DNA of 64,000 nucleotides. It comes from Chitinophaga sp. S165 (GTDB lineage Bacteria > Bacteroidota > Bacteroidia > Chitinophagales > Chitinophagaceae). Location of the stretch: assembly GCF_003182155.1 (NCBI RefSeq), contig NZ_QGTG01000001.1, positions 414,022-478,021 on the forward strand, read 5' to 3'. A program made the translations under genes and the position numbers. The notes under the pieces were generated by a model that was not told the DNA's origin, did no database searches, and saw only the letters and a list, made by a program, of their open reading frames with translations. Positions 52,354 through 63,200 of the stretch are shown here, piece after piece (the first letter of the stretch is position 1; each line of letters begins with the position of its first letter).

Positions 52354-53541
52354 TTATTCTTCCCCTTCTTCAGTTCCATGTCCCAGAATGGCGCTTATTG
52401 GTTTTACCGCCCGGTAGATATTGCGATTGTATTTATTTCCCAGGATGATAATGGTGGAAGTATCTTTTACTATACGGTTGAAGACCGTATTATTGCCATG
52501 CCACCAGCCGTTGTGGTAGACGATCTCACTACTGTCCGGATAAACCATCAATCTCCAGCCCAGCCCGTAATTACGGATACCTGGTTTTTCATGGCTATAT
52601 GGGGTATAAGCAGCTTTGATAGTTTCCTGGGTGAATAGCTGACCGCTGTACAGGGCCTGGTCCCATTTGAGCATATCCCTTGCAGTGCTGTAGATACCTT
52701 TATCGCCGATCACCCCGTCAAAATAGGTATCCGGTTCCAGCTGACCATTATATTTATGGCTGGCGGTCTGGTGAGGGCGTACAGCGCTTTCAGGAGCATA
52801 TACAAATGTGTTAGTCATGCCCAGAGGACCAAAAAAGGTCTGTTGCATGAAGTCGGCGTACTTTTGACCACTTACTTTCTCAATAATGGCTCCCAGCAGC
52901 ATATAGTTTGTGTTGCAATACTGGAAATGGGTATCCGGAGTATGCTGGATACGTGGACGGTGCTTTATCATCAGCTGGATCACATCATCATTGGAAAGGA
53001 ACCTGTCCTTGTCCGGCCAGATGCTGTCGCAGAAATAGAGGTAATTAGGCAGACCGCTACGGTGAGACAGCAACATCTGAAGCGTGATGCCTTTATATGG
53101 GAATTGTGGATAATATTTCTGTACGGTATCTGTCAGGCTTAACTTCTGTTTCTCCATCAGCCAGAGAACGCCCATAGCGGTGAAGGTCTTGGATACAGAA
53201 GCCAGCTGGAAAGAAGAACTGTCGTTCATCGCGGAAGTCTTGTTCTTGTAGTTCTCAAGACCATGGTACTTCTCAAAGATCACTACGCCTTTTTTAGCCA
53301 CCAGCATGGCCCCATTAAAGCCGGCGCGGACCATGTTCTGATAAAAAGCGGTCAGTTCTGTTTGCTGAGACTTGGTGACAGGTGAGTTAAGAATGGCCAG
53401 GGCTGATTCGCTCAACACCTCGGTCTGGGAAGTATCTGCTGTTTTGGATTTACGGTTACTATTAGCCGCATTGCTCTGGCATGCGGTGATGGCATATAAA
53501 GCAATACCTGAGATAGTCAATACAATATAAGCTGCTTTCAT
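52354..53541 (-). CDS. beta-lactamase-fold serine hydrolase lipoprotein
   Basis: This 395-aa lipoprotein has the signal IVLTISGIALYAITAC. The class-C beta-lactamase/esterase fold has SVSK (catalytic Ser115 and Lys118), the YCN motif (Tyr208, Asn210), and HNGWWHG in place of the KTG box. It may act as an esterase, D-aminopeptidase or penicillin-binding-like hydrolase at the periplasm-facing or outer surface. Its stop codon touches the stop of the convergent CDF gene with no base between. Confidence 0.88.
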   Translation of the reverse strand: MKAAYIVLTISGIALYAITACQSNAANSNRKSKTADTSQTEVLSESALAILNSPVTKSQQTELTAFYQNMVRAGFNGAMLVAKKGVVIFEKYHGLENYKNKTSAMNDSSSFQLASVSKTFTAMGVLWLMEKQKLSLTDTVQKYYPQFPYKGITLQMLLSHRSGLPNYLYFCDSIWPDKDRFLSNDDVIQLMIKHRPRIQHTPDTHFQYCNTNYMLLGAIIEKVSGQKYADFMQQTFFGPLGMTNTFVYAPESAVRPHQTASHKYNGQLEPDTYFDGVIGDKGIYSTARDMLKWDQALYSGQLFTQETIKAAYTPYSHEKPGIRNYGLGWRLMVYPDSSEIVYHNGWWHGNNTVFNRIVKDTSTIIILGNKYNRNIYRAVKPISAILGHGTEEGEE

Positions 53542-53737
53542 TCTGCTAGTTAGACTCGATTCTTTTTCTGCTTAGTTACAAAGGCGCTAAAATTAGGCCC
53601 TAATGAATTGCCAGACAAAAAAAACAGTTCTTAAAAGACGATTTTAAAGGTATTTTAAGATTTAACCCCAAAAAACGGCTAAAAATGCCCCAAATATGAT
53701 AGTATTTTTGACGAAATCAAATTTGAAGGGCATACTG

Positions 53738-53768
53738 TTTGATAATTGCGTAACATCTTTTAGGTTTG
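53738..53768 (+). promoter_or_regulatory. promoter, TTTG-N19-TAGGTTTG, of serA
   Basis: TTTG at 53738-53741 and TAGGTTTG at 53761-53768 are 19 bp apart, an exact consensus match. It lies 72 bp before the serA ATG in the 299-bp divergent region 53542-53840, which otherwise holds A/T-rich sequence and nothing else I can name. Confidence 0.75.
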
Positions 53769-53840
53769 TGCCTCCGTTTGGCCTTATTACAATTATTAAG
53801 CCAATTGTTTATTGCAATTGGTAACACATAAAATATAATC

Positions 53841-55079
53841 ATGGATCAGCAAAAGTTGACAAGTTATCCGAAGGAGAAGATCAATATTTTATTGTTGGAA
53901 AATATCAGCGACGCCGCAGTAGCGGAATTTACGTCGGCGGGGTATGCTAACGTAAAAAGATTATCGGGCGCACTGAGCGAAGAAGACCTGATCCGTGAAA
54001 TAAAAGATGTTCATCTGCTGGGTATCCGTTCTAAAACACAGATCACACGCAAGGCACTGGAAGCCGCACATAAATTGCAGGCGATCGGTTGCTTCTGTAT
54101 CGGTACCAACCAGGTAGATCTGAAGAGTGCAAGAGAGATGGGAGTAGCTGTATTTAACGCTCCTTATTCAAATACCCGTTCTGTAGCGGAGTTGGTAATA
54201 GGACTGTCCATTATGCTGATACGTCGTATTCCCGACAAGAATGCCGCCGCACACGAAGGCGTATGGATGAAGGAAGCGAAAGGCAGTTACGAATTGCGTG
54301 GAAAGTCTCTCGGTATCGTCGGATACGGTAATATCGGAAGCCAGGTAAGCGTACTGGCGGAAGCTATGGGGATGAACGTATTCTATTATGACGTGGAAAC
54401 CAAACTGCCACTGGGCAATGCGGTACAGATCCGCAGCCTGCAGGCTCTGTTCGAAATGTCTGATATTATATCCCTGCACGTGCCGTCTACCAAGACCACG
54501 ACCAACATGATCAATAAGGAAACATTACACTATGTCAAGAAAGGCGCCATCTTCATTAACTACGCCCGTGGCGAAGTGGTTGAATTGGACGACCTGAAAG
54601 AGGCATTGACCAGTGGTCAGTTGTCCGGAGCTGCTATAGATGTATTCCCGGTGGAGCCTGAGAAGAATGGCGCTGCTTTCGCTTCTCCGCTGCAAAAGCT
54701 GCCTAACGTGATCCTGACGCCGCATATAGGAGGAAGCACAGAGGAAGCACAGCATAATATCGGTCTTGATGTGAGCAGTAAAATGCTGAACTACCTTGAA
54801 AAAGGTGCAAGCTTCGGTTCTCATACCATTCCTGCTATCAGTGTACCGGCGGTTGACCACACACACCGCATCCTGCATATTCACCAGAACGTGCCAGGGG
54901 TACTGTCAGAGATCAATACCGTATTATCTCAGAATAAGATCAACATTCTGGGACAGTACCTGAAAACAAATGAAACGATCGGTTATGTGGTACTGGACGT
55001 GGATAGCAAATTATCCAAAGAAGCCTTCTCTTTGTTGAGAGAAGTGAACCATACAATTAAGGCTAGACTGCTGTATTAA
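53841..55079 (+). CDS. serA: D-3-phosphoglycerate dehydrogenase
   Basis: This 412-aa enzyme oxidises 3-phosphoglycerate to begin serine synthesis. It has the short E. coli-type arrangement: substrate domain, NAD-binding domain with GIVGYGNIGSQ (about 155-165), catalytic Arg in NYARGEVVE, Glu in VEPEKNG and His in TPHIGGSTEEAQ, then a C-terminal ACT domain (about 340-412, VPGVLSEINTVLSQNKINI) that can bind serine for feedback inhibition. Expressed from its own consensus promoter and followed by a terminator. Confidence 0.95.
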   Translation: MDQQKLTSYPKEKINILLLENISDAAVAEFTSAGYANVKRLSGALSEEDLIREIKDVHLLGIRSKTQITRKALEAAHKLQAIGCFCIGTNQVDLKSAREMGVAVFNAPYSNTRSVAELVIGLSIMLIRRIPDKNAAAHEGVWMKEAKGSYELRGKSLGIVGYGNIGSQVSVLAEAMGMNVFYYDVETKLPLGNAVQIRSLQALFEMSDIISLHVPSTKTTTNMINKETLHYVKKGAIFINYARGEVVELDDLKEALTSGQLSGAAIDVFPVEPEKNGAAFASPLQKLPNVILTPHIGGSTEEAQHNIGLDVSSKMLNYLEKGASFGSHTIPAISVPAVDHTHRILHIHQNVPGVLSEINTVLSQNKINILGQYLKTNETIGYVVLDVDSKLSKEAFSLLREVNHTIKARLLY

Positions 55080-55106
55080 TAGCTTCGGCAATTGCTTTAA
55101 AAATAT

Positions 55107-55141
55107 AAGGGTATCCGCATTGAACGGATACCCTTTCTTTT
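55107..55141. terminator. bidirectional terminator after serA
   Basis: Perfect arms aagggtatccg (55107-55117) and cggataccctt (55125-55135) with a 7-nt loop are followed by tttcttttt. On the minus strand the tail is TATATTTTT, so it can serve the ThuA-domain gene as well. Confidence 0.85.
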
Positions 55142-55160
55142 TGATCCTGCTAAGAATCAG

Positions 55161-57062
55161 TTATTCTGCTTTTTGTACTTTAACACGTTTGTGATAGGTA
55201 CCGCTGGAGATGTCCAGGATATACATGCCTCTTGGCAGACTGCTTACATTCAGGAAATAAGCTGATTGTTTAGATTTTATCACCGAGCGCAGTAATTGCT
55301 TTCCGGTAAGATCATAGATCGCTACCGTATGGGAAGAGATCTTGGCTGGCAGCGTATAGTTGAGTTGTGTGCCGAATGGATTCGGATACACTATTCCTTC
55401 TGATGCCTGCGCTTCCTCTACCGGAGCTGATACCGCCAGTCTTGCTGCTGTGGCAACTGGTCCGACGATAGTGAAATTGAATTTCTCCCATCCGTCAATT
55501 GTAGGACGGTTACAATTCATTGCCTGTTCTCCGTTCTCAGAAGATACATACATGCCGTTATTACCTCTCAGGGAAATTGTTCCATCTTCATTGGTGATCC
55601 AGTCAAACGCTTCATAGGAAGCTGCGGTGGCACGGTTTGCTCTCATTGCCTGAGTACCGTTCTCGGAAGAAACGAATTTGCCCATGCTGCGGAGGTTTAC
55701 CTTTCCGTTACCTGCGTCCAGTACGGAGAACTGTTCCCAGGTCTGAGGTGCTGTTCTTGTACACGTCATAGCTGTAGTACCGTTCTCTCCGCTAACATAC
55801 ATGCTATTGCTTGTAGCTCTCAGCGTGATCACCTGTCCGACAGGAACGCCTGGATTATTAGGCGGATTGGAAGTTGCAGCTGTAAATTTCAACCAGTTAA
55901 GATTGAAGCCAGGTGCTGTTACCTGCACACGGAGTGTTTGTTCACCTGCTGCCAGTACGACAGAATCACTTACGGTAGCCCAGGTCTGCCATGCACCGGT
56001 AACTGGTACGGTAACGCCGCCTAATACTGCGCCGTCTTTTCTCAGTTCGATACTGCCGCCTAAAGTCTGGCTGGCAACTCTGAATTCTACATTGTAAGTA
56101 CCTGCTGTCTGAACGTTTACTTTATAATCCAACCAGTCGCCGGCATCAGTATAACCGATGTTTTGTCCGCCACCTGCATCGGTGGTAGCTTCTGTCTGAA
56201 GACCGCTCATGTCAGTGAAATTCTCAGCCTGTACGGTACCAGGGATCGGAATAGCAGGAGCAGGGCCGCCTGGGTTCTGTCCACCTAACCACAATAGTCC
56301 GTCGATGAGGAACCTGTTCTGGATCTCACTGGCGAAAGTGGAAGACGTCTGCGTGTTGGTAGAATAGTTCATTGCATTGTGGCCAAAATTGGCATACAAC
56401 ATTTTGTAGTTCTTGTTGGTCCACATGATCGGATAGTAACCGCTATACCAGATGTTGCCGTTCTGATTTCCCAGAGGGAAGCTCACGGGATCAATAGATG
56501 CGAGGACCTTGATGTTGCTGTTGTTGCGCAGATCATTCTGCCATCCATACCACTCGCTTACTGCGGAGGTGAATGTCGCCGGCAGACGGGTCGTGCTTGG
56601 ATGTGTGCGGTCCTCTACACGTAAAGTAGCACTTGAAGGTCCCCAGGTGTTGGTCGTGAAATTACCTGTGCCCAGGAAGGTGTTGTGGTACCAGCTCCAG
56701 GCGCTGGCGTTAGCTGTGTAGGCGCAAACGTGGAAACCCATCCAGGCGCCGCCGTTCTGCATGTAAGTCTGAAATGCCGAACGCTGTGATGCGCTGGCCG
56801 GCAGGTCATCCAGGAAGAGTACTACCTGGTACTGCGACAGAAAATTGGCGTTCAGATTGTCCCAATTCGTAGTAGCTGTGTAAGAGAAACCATACTGGGC
56901 CGCAATAGCAGGGAACCACTGATTAGCTTCCTTAACAAATGCGATGTGAGCTGGATCATAGGTGCCGTGGTAGAACGCGATGACCTTGAATTTTGGCGTC
57001 TGAGCCTGGACGTTGAATACTGCAGACAGCAGTAGGAATGCAAATAATGCGACCGTTCGCAT
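55161..57062 (-). CDS. ThuA-CBM6-beta-trefoil protein with T9SS sorting domain
   Basis: The protein is 633 aa from the ATG at 57062; an ATG at 57095 is an alternative. A signal peptide (VALFAFLLLSAVFNVQAQ) is followed by a ThuA-like domain (about 25-265, FKVIAFYHG, VVLFLDDLP, GAWMGFHV), a CBM6-type carbohydrate-binding module (about 280-395, VQAENFTDMSG and GYTDAGDWLDY), a fascin/beta-trefoil-like region with three SSENG or SGENG repeats (about 410-525) and a type A T9SS domain (YPNPFGTQLNY to the end). ThuA proteins are linked to trehalose or other sugar metabolism. This arrangement suggests a secreted sugar-active protein. Confidence 0.85.
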   Translation of the reverse strand: MRTVALFAFLLLSAVFNVQAQTPKFKVIAFYHGTYDPAHIAFVKEANQWFPAIAAQYGFSYTATTNWDNLNANFLSQYQVVLFLDDLPASASQRSAFQTYMQNGGAWMGFHVCAYTANASAWSWYHNTFLGTGNFTTNTWGPSSATLRVEDRTHPSTTRLPATFTSAVSEWYGWQNDLRNNSNIKVLASIDPVSFPLGNQNGNIWYSGYYPIMWTNKNYKMLYANFGHNAMNYSTNTQTSSTFASEIQNRFLIDGLLWLGGQNPGGPAPAIPIPGTVQAENFTDMSGLQTEATTDAGGGQNIGYTDAGDWLDYKVNVQTAGTYNVEFRVASQTLGGSIELRKDGAVLGGVTVPVTGAWQTWATVSDSVVLAAGEQTLRVQVTAPGFNLNWLKFTAATSNPPNNPGVPVGQVITLRATSNSMYVSGENGTTAMTCTRTAPQTWEQFSVLDAGNGKVNLRSMGKFVSSENGTQAMRANRATAASYEAFDWITNEDGTISLRGNNGMYVSSENGEQAMNCNRPTIDGWEKFNFTIVGPVATAARLAVSAPVEEAQASEGIVYPNPFGTQLNYTLPAKISSHTVAIYDLTGKQLLRSVIKSKQSAYFLNVSSLPRGMYILDISSGTYHKRVKVQKAE

Positions 57063-57180
57063 TACTCGCTTGTAATGGAAGTTGCAGGTTGTCATGAGGG
57101 ACAATTTAATAGTTATTACGAGGGTGGTATAGGTACCTATCGCCCTCAAATTAACTAAAATTAGTATACCTAGCAAATAG

Positions 57181-57211
57181 AAAGGCGCCCCGGAAGAACC
57201 GGGACGCCTTT
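57181..57211 (-). terminator. terminator of the giant repeat gene
   Basis: GC-rich 13-nt arms (57181-57193 and 57199-57211) with one mismatch and a 5-nt loop. On the minus strand, tail tttctatttg follows. It lies 24 bp after the stop of the giant gene. Confidence 0.7.
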
Positions 57212-57235
57212 GCCTATTGTACTTTACACTTCTTA

Positions 57236-60200
57236 CTATCTGATAGCGGTTACTTCACCTTTCACGATATTCACTGCACCACCGAGTACCTTCTTATAGC
57301 TCAGCATCCAGACATAAGTACCATTTTCAACGAGGGCGCCTTTGTATCGGCCATCCCATCCGTTCTTCTGGTCTTTACTGAGGAAGATCAATTCACCCCA
57401 ACGGTTGTAGATACGTAAGTCGTAATCGTACATCGGACCTCTAACGACTGGTTTGAAGATATCGTTATGTCCATCACCGTTCGGCGTAAAGCCTGTCGGG
57501 AATTGTGGCTTCGGCTCACATGGCTGGTAGCGTACTACTATATTGTCGGTTACGGATCCGCATTCGTTAGACACTGTTACAGTGTAGGTTCCAGGACCGG
57601 TTACTTTGTAAGTAGCTCCGGAAGAACCATCCTGCCAACGGATAGTGTTGCCAATACCCGCGTTTACTTTCAGTGTCAGGTCTTCACCGATACACAGTGT
57701 AGTGTCGGCAGGGAGGAGCGTTTCAGGAATACCAGCCACAGTTACATTCACACTATCCATTGTTATTCTTGAACAGAACCTGTCCATAACAGATACTACA
57801 TATTTACCCGGCATTACGATTTCTCTGATCGGGGTGGTCTCACCGTCATTCCAGAGGTAAGAGATCGCATCTGGGTGGGTAGCATCTACTACTACGCGTC
57901 CACCTGTACAGAACTCTCTGTCTGGTCCGAGGTCAATATCCAGATCAGGTCTTTCAGTTACAGTAACCATATCAGTTACTTTACAACCGTCACGGGTTAC
58001 GGTCACTTCATAATTACCTGCTTTAGTGACAACGATAGAGTTGGTAGTTTCACCGGTGCTCCAGGCTACATTACCACCATCAGGATCAACTGTCAGCATC
58101 AGGGTTTCATCAGGACAGATCTCAGAATCGTCAGTTACGGTGATCACAGGAGGCGTACCCACTGTTACCGTTGCTTCATCATGAGTTGTACATCCCTTCA
58201 GTGTAACGTCTACACTGTAAGTACCCGAGGTAGTCACATCTATTGAAGCGGTAGTTTCACCTGTGCTCCATACATAGGTAGCTCCCTGTACATAAGCATT
58301 CAGTGTTGTTGTTTCGCCCATACAGATTGCAGCATCCTGGATGTCTACTACCGGCGGCATGTTTACTGTTACATTGATTGCATCTGTTGTTGTACAGATA
58401 CCGTTTGAAACAGTCACAGTATAAGTACCGGCAGTTGTTACATCGATGGTCTGGGTGCTTGCACCGGTTGACCAGCGGATAGTGTACGCTGCGTTATCGA
58501 TACCGGCATCCAGTGTTACGCTGCTACCCTGACAGATAGCTACGTCGGCGCCCAGATCAACAACTGGTTTCATTACATACTGCAGGTCATAAGTGATAGG
58601 ATCAGATACACAACCGGTTACACCGTCAGTTACGATGAAGGTAGCCTGTGTTGCGCCATTCAGATCGAACACGTTGCTGCTCTGTGTGAGCGGTGTACGT
58701 ACTGCAGAAGCAGGAACTACGCTCACCAGGGTAAATTTAGGCTTGCTTACCTTGTTCTGCAACATGATAGCGAACCTTGTGTTGTTTGAACAGTTAGCAG
58801 GCAGGTTCGGATCCAGTGCCGGTTTAGGACAAGGGTTCACGGTGATTGTCTGCACACGTTCGATCGCCTGGTTACCACATGCATCGGCTATTCTCCATCT
58901 TCTTACGATAGTATAACCGGCACACAGGTCAACTACAAACGGATCTTGTGTCATAGTTGCCTTCTTAGGGAAGGTAGCATCACAATTATCACGTGCATAG
59001 AGGGTAGCAGCAGCAGGGACAGCTTCACCACAATTCAGTGTTACGTTTGCCGGAGCAGGATCGATCACTGGTTTGGTAGTATCTGTTACTGTTATTACCT
59101 GGCGGATAATGTTGGTATTGTTACATTGGTCTTTAGCAGTCCAGATACGGATCAGGCGATAGTTGCTTGCACATGCGCCCGGGATAGTTTCGCGTGTCTG
59201 GGTGTAAGAGATCTTCACAGTGCTACAATTATCTCTCGCGCTCAGGTTAGTTGGCGGAGTAGGAATTGCATCACAGCTTACTGTAGTATCAGCAGGAGGC
59301 ATTACAACGAATACCGGCCTTGTTGTATCCTGTACAGTGATCACCTGTTGCATGGTGGCAGTATTACCACAATTGTCGATGGCTGTCCAGGTACGTGTTA
59401 ATCTATAGTTGCTGGTACATACTGTAGAAAGGAACTCTTTCTTCTCTGATACCTTCACAGCTACGCTAACAGTACAGTTGTCTGTGGCTGTTATTGTTGC
59501 TACCGTAGGCACCTTGTCACAATCAACGGTGATAGCCGGAGGCAGTGACATAGAGAATCTAGGTTTGATAGTATCCTGTACAGTGATGGTCTGAGTCAGT
59601 ACGGTTTTGTTACCGCAAAGGTCAGTAGCTGTCCAGGTACGGATGATCTGGTAGTTGTCGGCGCATCTGCTGCCGGAGAGGTTCTTACGTACATCTACCG
59701 GTATTACAGTGATGACGCCAGGCGTACAGTTGTCATTTGCTGTCAGCGGTTGACCTGCAGGCACCTTATCACAATCAACAGTGATATTGGTAGGAGCAGG
59801 GTTGTTGAACACAGGAGGCGTCATATCCCTTACGGTGATCACCTGTCTGAGTGTATCGCTTGCATTACCGCAGGCATCAACAGCAACCCATTTACGGATC
59901 AGCTGATAGTTGCTTGCACATGCACCTGGCTGATCAACTCTTACTTCGATCGGAACGATGGTCAGTACACCTGTACAAGCATCGTTAGCAGGCAGGTTCA
60001 CTGCGGCAGGCACCTTATCACAATCAACAGTAACGTTGGCAGGAGCTGTAGCTGTAAATACAGGAGCAGTTCTGTCTATTACAGTGATGGTTTGCTGTGC
60101 CTGAGTGGTCAGACCGCAACGGTCCATTGCTGTCCAGGTACGCTGAATTGTGAACGTACAAGCATCAACAGTGGTAGTTACGTCATTATGAGTAACGGTC

Positions 60201-63200
60201 AGTGGCTCGTTGTTATAAGGAGCGTGACTGAATACCGGAGTACCGAATTTGGTAGTATAGTCAGTACCCTGTACGCAATCCACTGTAAGCGGACCAGGTA
60301 CGGATATCACAACAGGCGGGATATTCATCAGTGTGAGCATTACTGCGTTGCTGATGTTGCCTGTACATGCGCCTGACATTACCACACGTCTGTACCAGGT
60401 ATTCTGTGTGATCATTGGAGGATTGAAGGTTGCATTTGTGCCGTTAACTGCCACATTCGCAAAGCCGGTGGTTGCACTTGTGGTGCTCACCTGCCATTGG
60501 TAAGTGAAGGTGCCGTTACCACCGCTGAGGGTAGCACCCTGCAGCATAGCAGGAGTTTCATTAGCACAAAGCAGCTGATCTGCGGTGATGGTGTTACCCA
60601 GGATTGCAGCCTGGTTAGTCAGCACCACATCATCAGGAGTAGAAGTACATGTTCCGTTGGTGATAGTCCAGCGGAGAGTAACTGTACCACCTGCTGCTAC
60701 TGTAACCCTTGTTGAAGGATTATGAATATCAGCGATAGTAGCCGCACCACTGATGATTGTCCAGGTACCTGCAGCTGTAGCTGGTGAAGGTACGTTTGCG
60801 GACATTGTGAAGTTAGGATCATCACAATGAGTCTGGTCCAGGCCAGCAACCGCGTTGGACGGCATTTCATGGTTGGTCAGTATCACATTATCAGATGTGG
60901 TACAAGTACCGTTGGTGATAGTCCAGGTAGCTGTTACTACTACACCGGCAGGTACAGTGATCACAGCGTTCGGATTGTTCCAGTCAGCAGCATTGATGCT
61001 TGCAGTTGTACCTGCAGGCAGGCTCCATGTACCGGTACCTACGGAAGGAGTGTTGGCAGCCATTACAAAACGATCGTTATCGCAATGGGTCATATCTCCA
61101 CCAGCATTTGCTTGCGCTGGCTGTGCGTAGTTGGTCAGTTCTACATCGTCAGATGTAACACAGTTACCATTTCTGATAGTCCATGTAGCTGTAACGGTTA
61201 CACCTACCGGCACTGTAATTACAGCATTCGGATTAGTACTGTCGGCTACAGCGAAAGATGCGGTAGTTCCGGCAGACAGGCTCCATTTACCAACACCAAC
61301 AGAAGGAGTGTTAGCCGCCATTCTGAAGGCAGGCGTGTTACACTGTTCCTGGTTAGGACCAGCAGCAGCCGCCGTTGGTTGTTCATTGTTGGTCAGTACA
61401 ACATTATCGCTGGTAGTACATACACCGTTAGTGATAGTCCATGTAGCTGTAACGGTCACACCGGCAGGTACAGTTATTATTACACTTGGATTAGTACTGT
61501 CAGTTACAGGGAATGAAGCTGTTGAACCAGCAGGCAGGCTCCATTTGCCAACACCTACAGTCGGTGTATTCGCAGCCATAGTGAAGGCAGGCGTGTTACA
61601 CTGTTCCTGATCAGGTCCGGCAGCAGCAGGAGCTGGTGCTACGTAGTTGGTCAGCCTTACTGTGTCTTCAGTAGTACAAACACCATTTGTGATTGCCCAG
61701 ATAGCTTCTGCAGATTCACCTACAGGCACATTGAACACAGCTGTTCTGTTGGTGCTGTCAGTTACCGCGAAGGAAGCGGTAGAACCAGGTACCAGGCGCC
61801 ATTTACCTACTCCGACAGATGGAGCAGCAGCGGCCATGGTGAAGGTTGGCGTATTACATTTTTCCTGGTCAGGACCCGCATTTGAAGGAGCAGGCGCCAC
61901 ATAGTTGGTCAGTACAACATCGTCAGATGTAACACATGTACCATTTGTGATAGTCCAGGTTGCCGTTACCGTTACACCCGCAGGCACATTGATAATTGCA
62001 TTGATGTTAGTACTATCTGCAACATCGAAAGATGCAGTGGTGCCTGGTGTCAGGCTCCATTTACCTACGCCCACAGATGCTGTGTTAGCGGCCATTGTGA
62101 AGGCAGGGTGATTACAATTTTCCTGGTCAGGACCTGCAATCGCCGGAGATGGCATTTCATCATTGGTCAGCAGTACAGTATCTTCTGAAGGACAGGTACC
62201 GTTAGTGATGGTCCAGATAGCAGTTGCAGTTGCACCGGTTGGTACATTAATCACCGCATCAGGTTTGTTTTCATCACCCGGAGTAATAGAACCAGGAGAT
62301 CCCACAGCGAGTGTCCAGGTACCGGTCGCACCAGGAACATCAGGAGCGTTTGCCGACATAGTGAATGTAGGAATGTTACAATCACGTTGGTCAGGGCCCG
62401 CATTAGCAGGAGATGGTGTCAGGAAGTTAGTCAGTATAACTTCATCAAAGTTTTCACACAGACCATTTTTGATAGTCCAGCGAAGGGTAGCAGTACCACC
62501 GTTAGGAACAGTGATGTGTGCTATTGGCAGATGTTCTTCACCAGCTTTGATGGTAGCAATACCGGATACAACGGTCCAGGTACCTACAGCACCAGGAACA
62601 ATTGGCGCATTAGCAGCAGTTACGAAGTCAGTACCCGCACATTTTGACTGGGCAGGGCCTGCATCGGCAACATCAGGTTCTGCGTAATTGGTTAGAATAA
62701 CATCGTCCGCAGTTGTACACAGACCATTAGTAATAGTCCATCTCAGTGTCAGGACTGTACCAACTGGGACTGTGATGCTGGCGGTCGGGTTATTTACCTC
62801 AGCCGCAGGGAAAGTGAATCCGGCAGGGGAAACCACTGACCATGTACCGGTTGCACCGGCCACAGACGGTGCATTTGCCGCCAGGGTAAAGGTTGAAGTA
62901 TTGTTACATTCTTCATGATCAGGACCTGCATCAGCATCGGCTGGCGCTTCAAAGTTGGTCAGCATCACGTCGTCCGTCAGTGAACAGGTTCCGTTGGTAG
63001 TTGTCCAGCGCAGTGTAACAATTGTACCGGCAGGTACATTGATCACCGCAGCAGGATTGTTTACACTACCGGAAGGGAATGTGAAACCAGCAGGAGTAGA
63101 AGAAACTACGCTCCATGCACCGGTTCCTACAGTTGGTGCGTTAGCAGCCAGCGTGAAGGAAGGCGTGTTACATTTTTCCTGGTCAGGACCAGCAAGAGGA

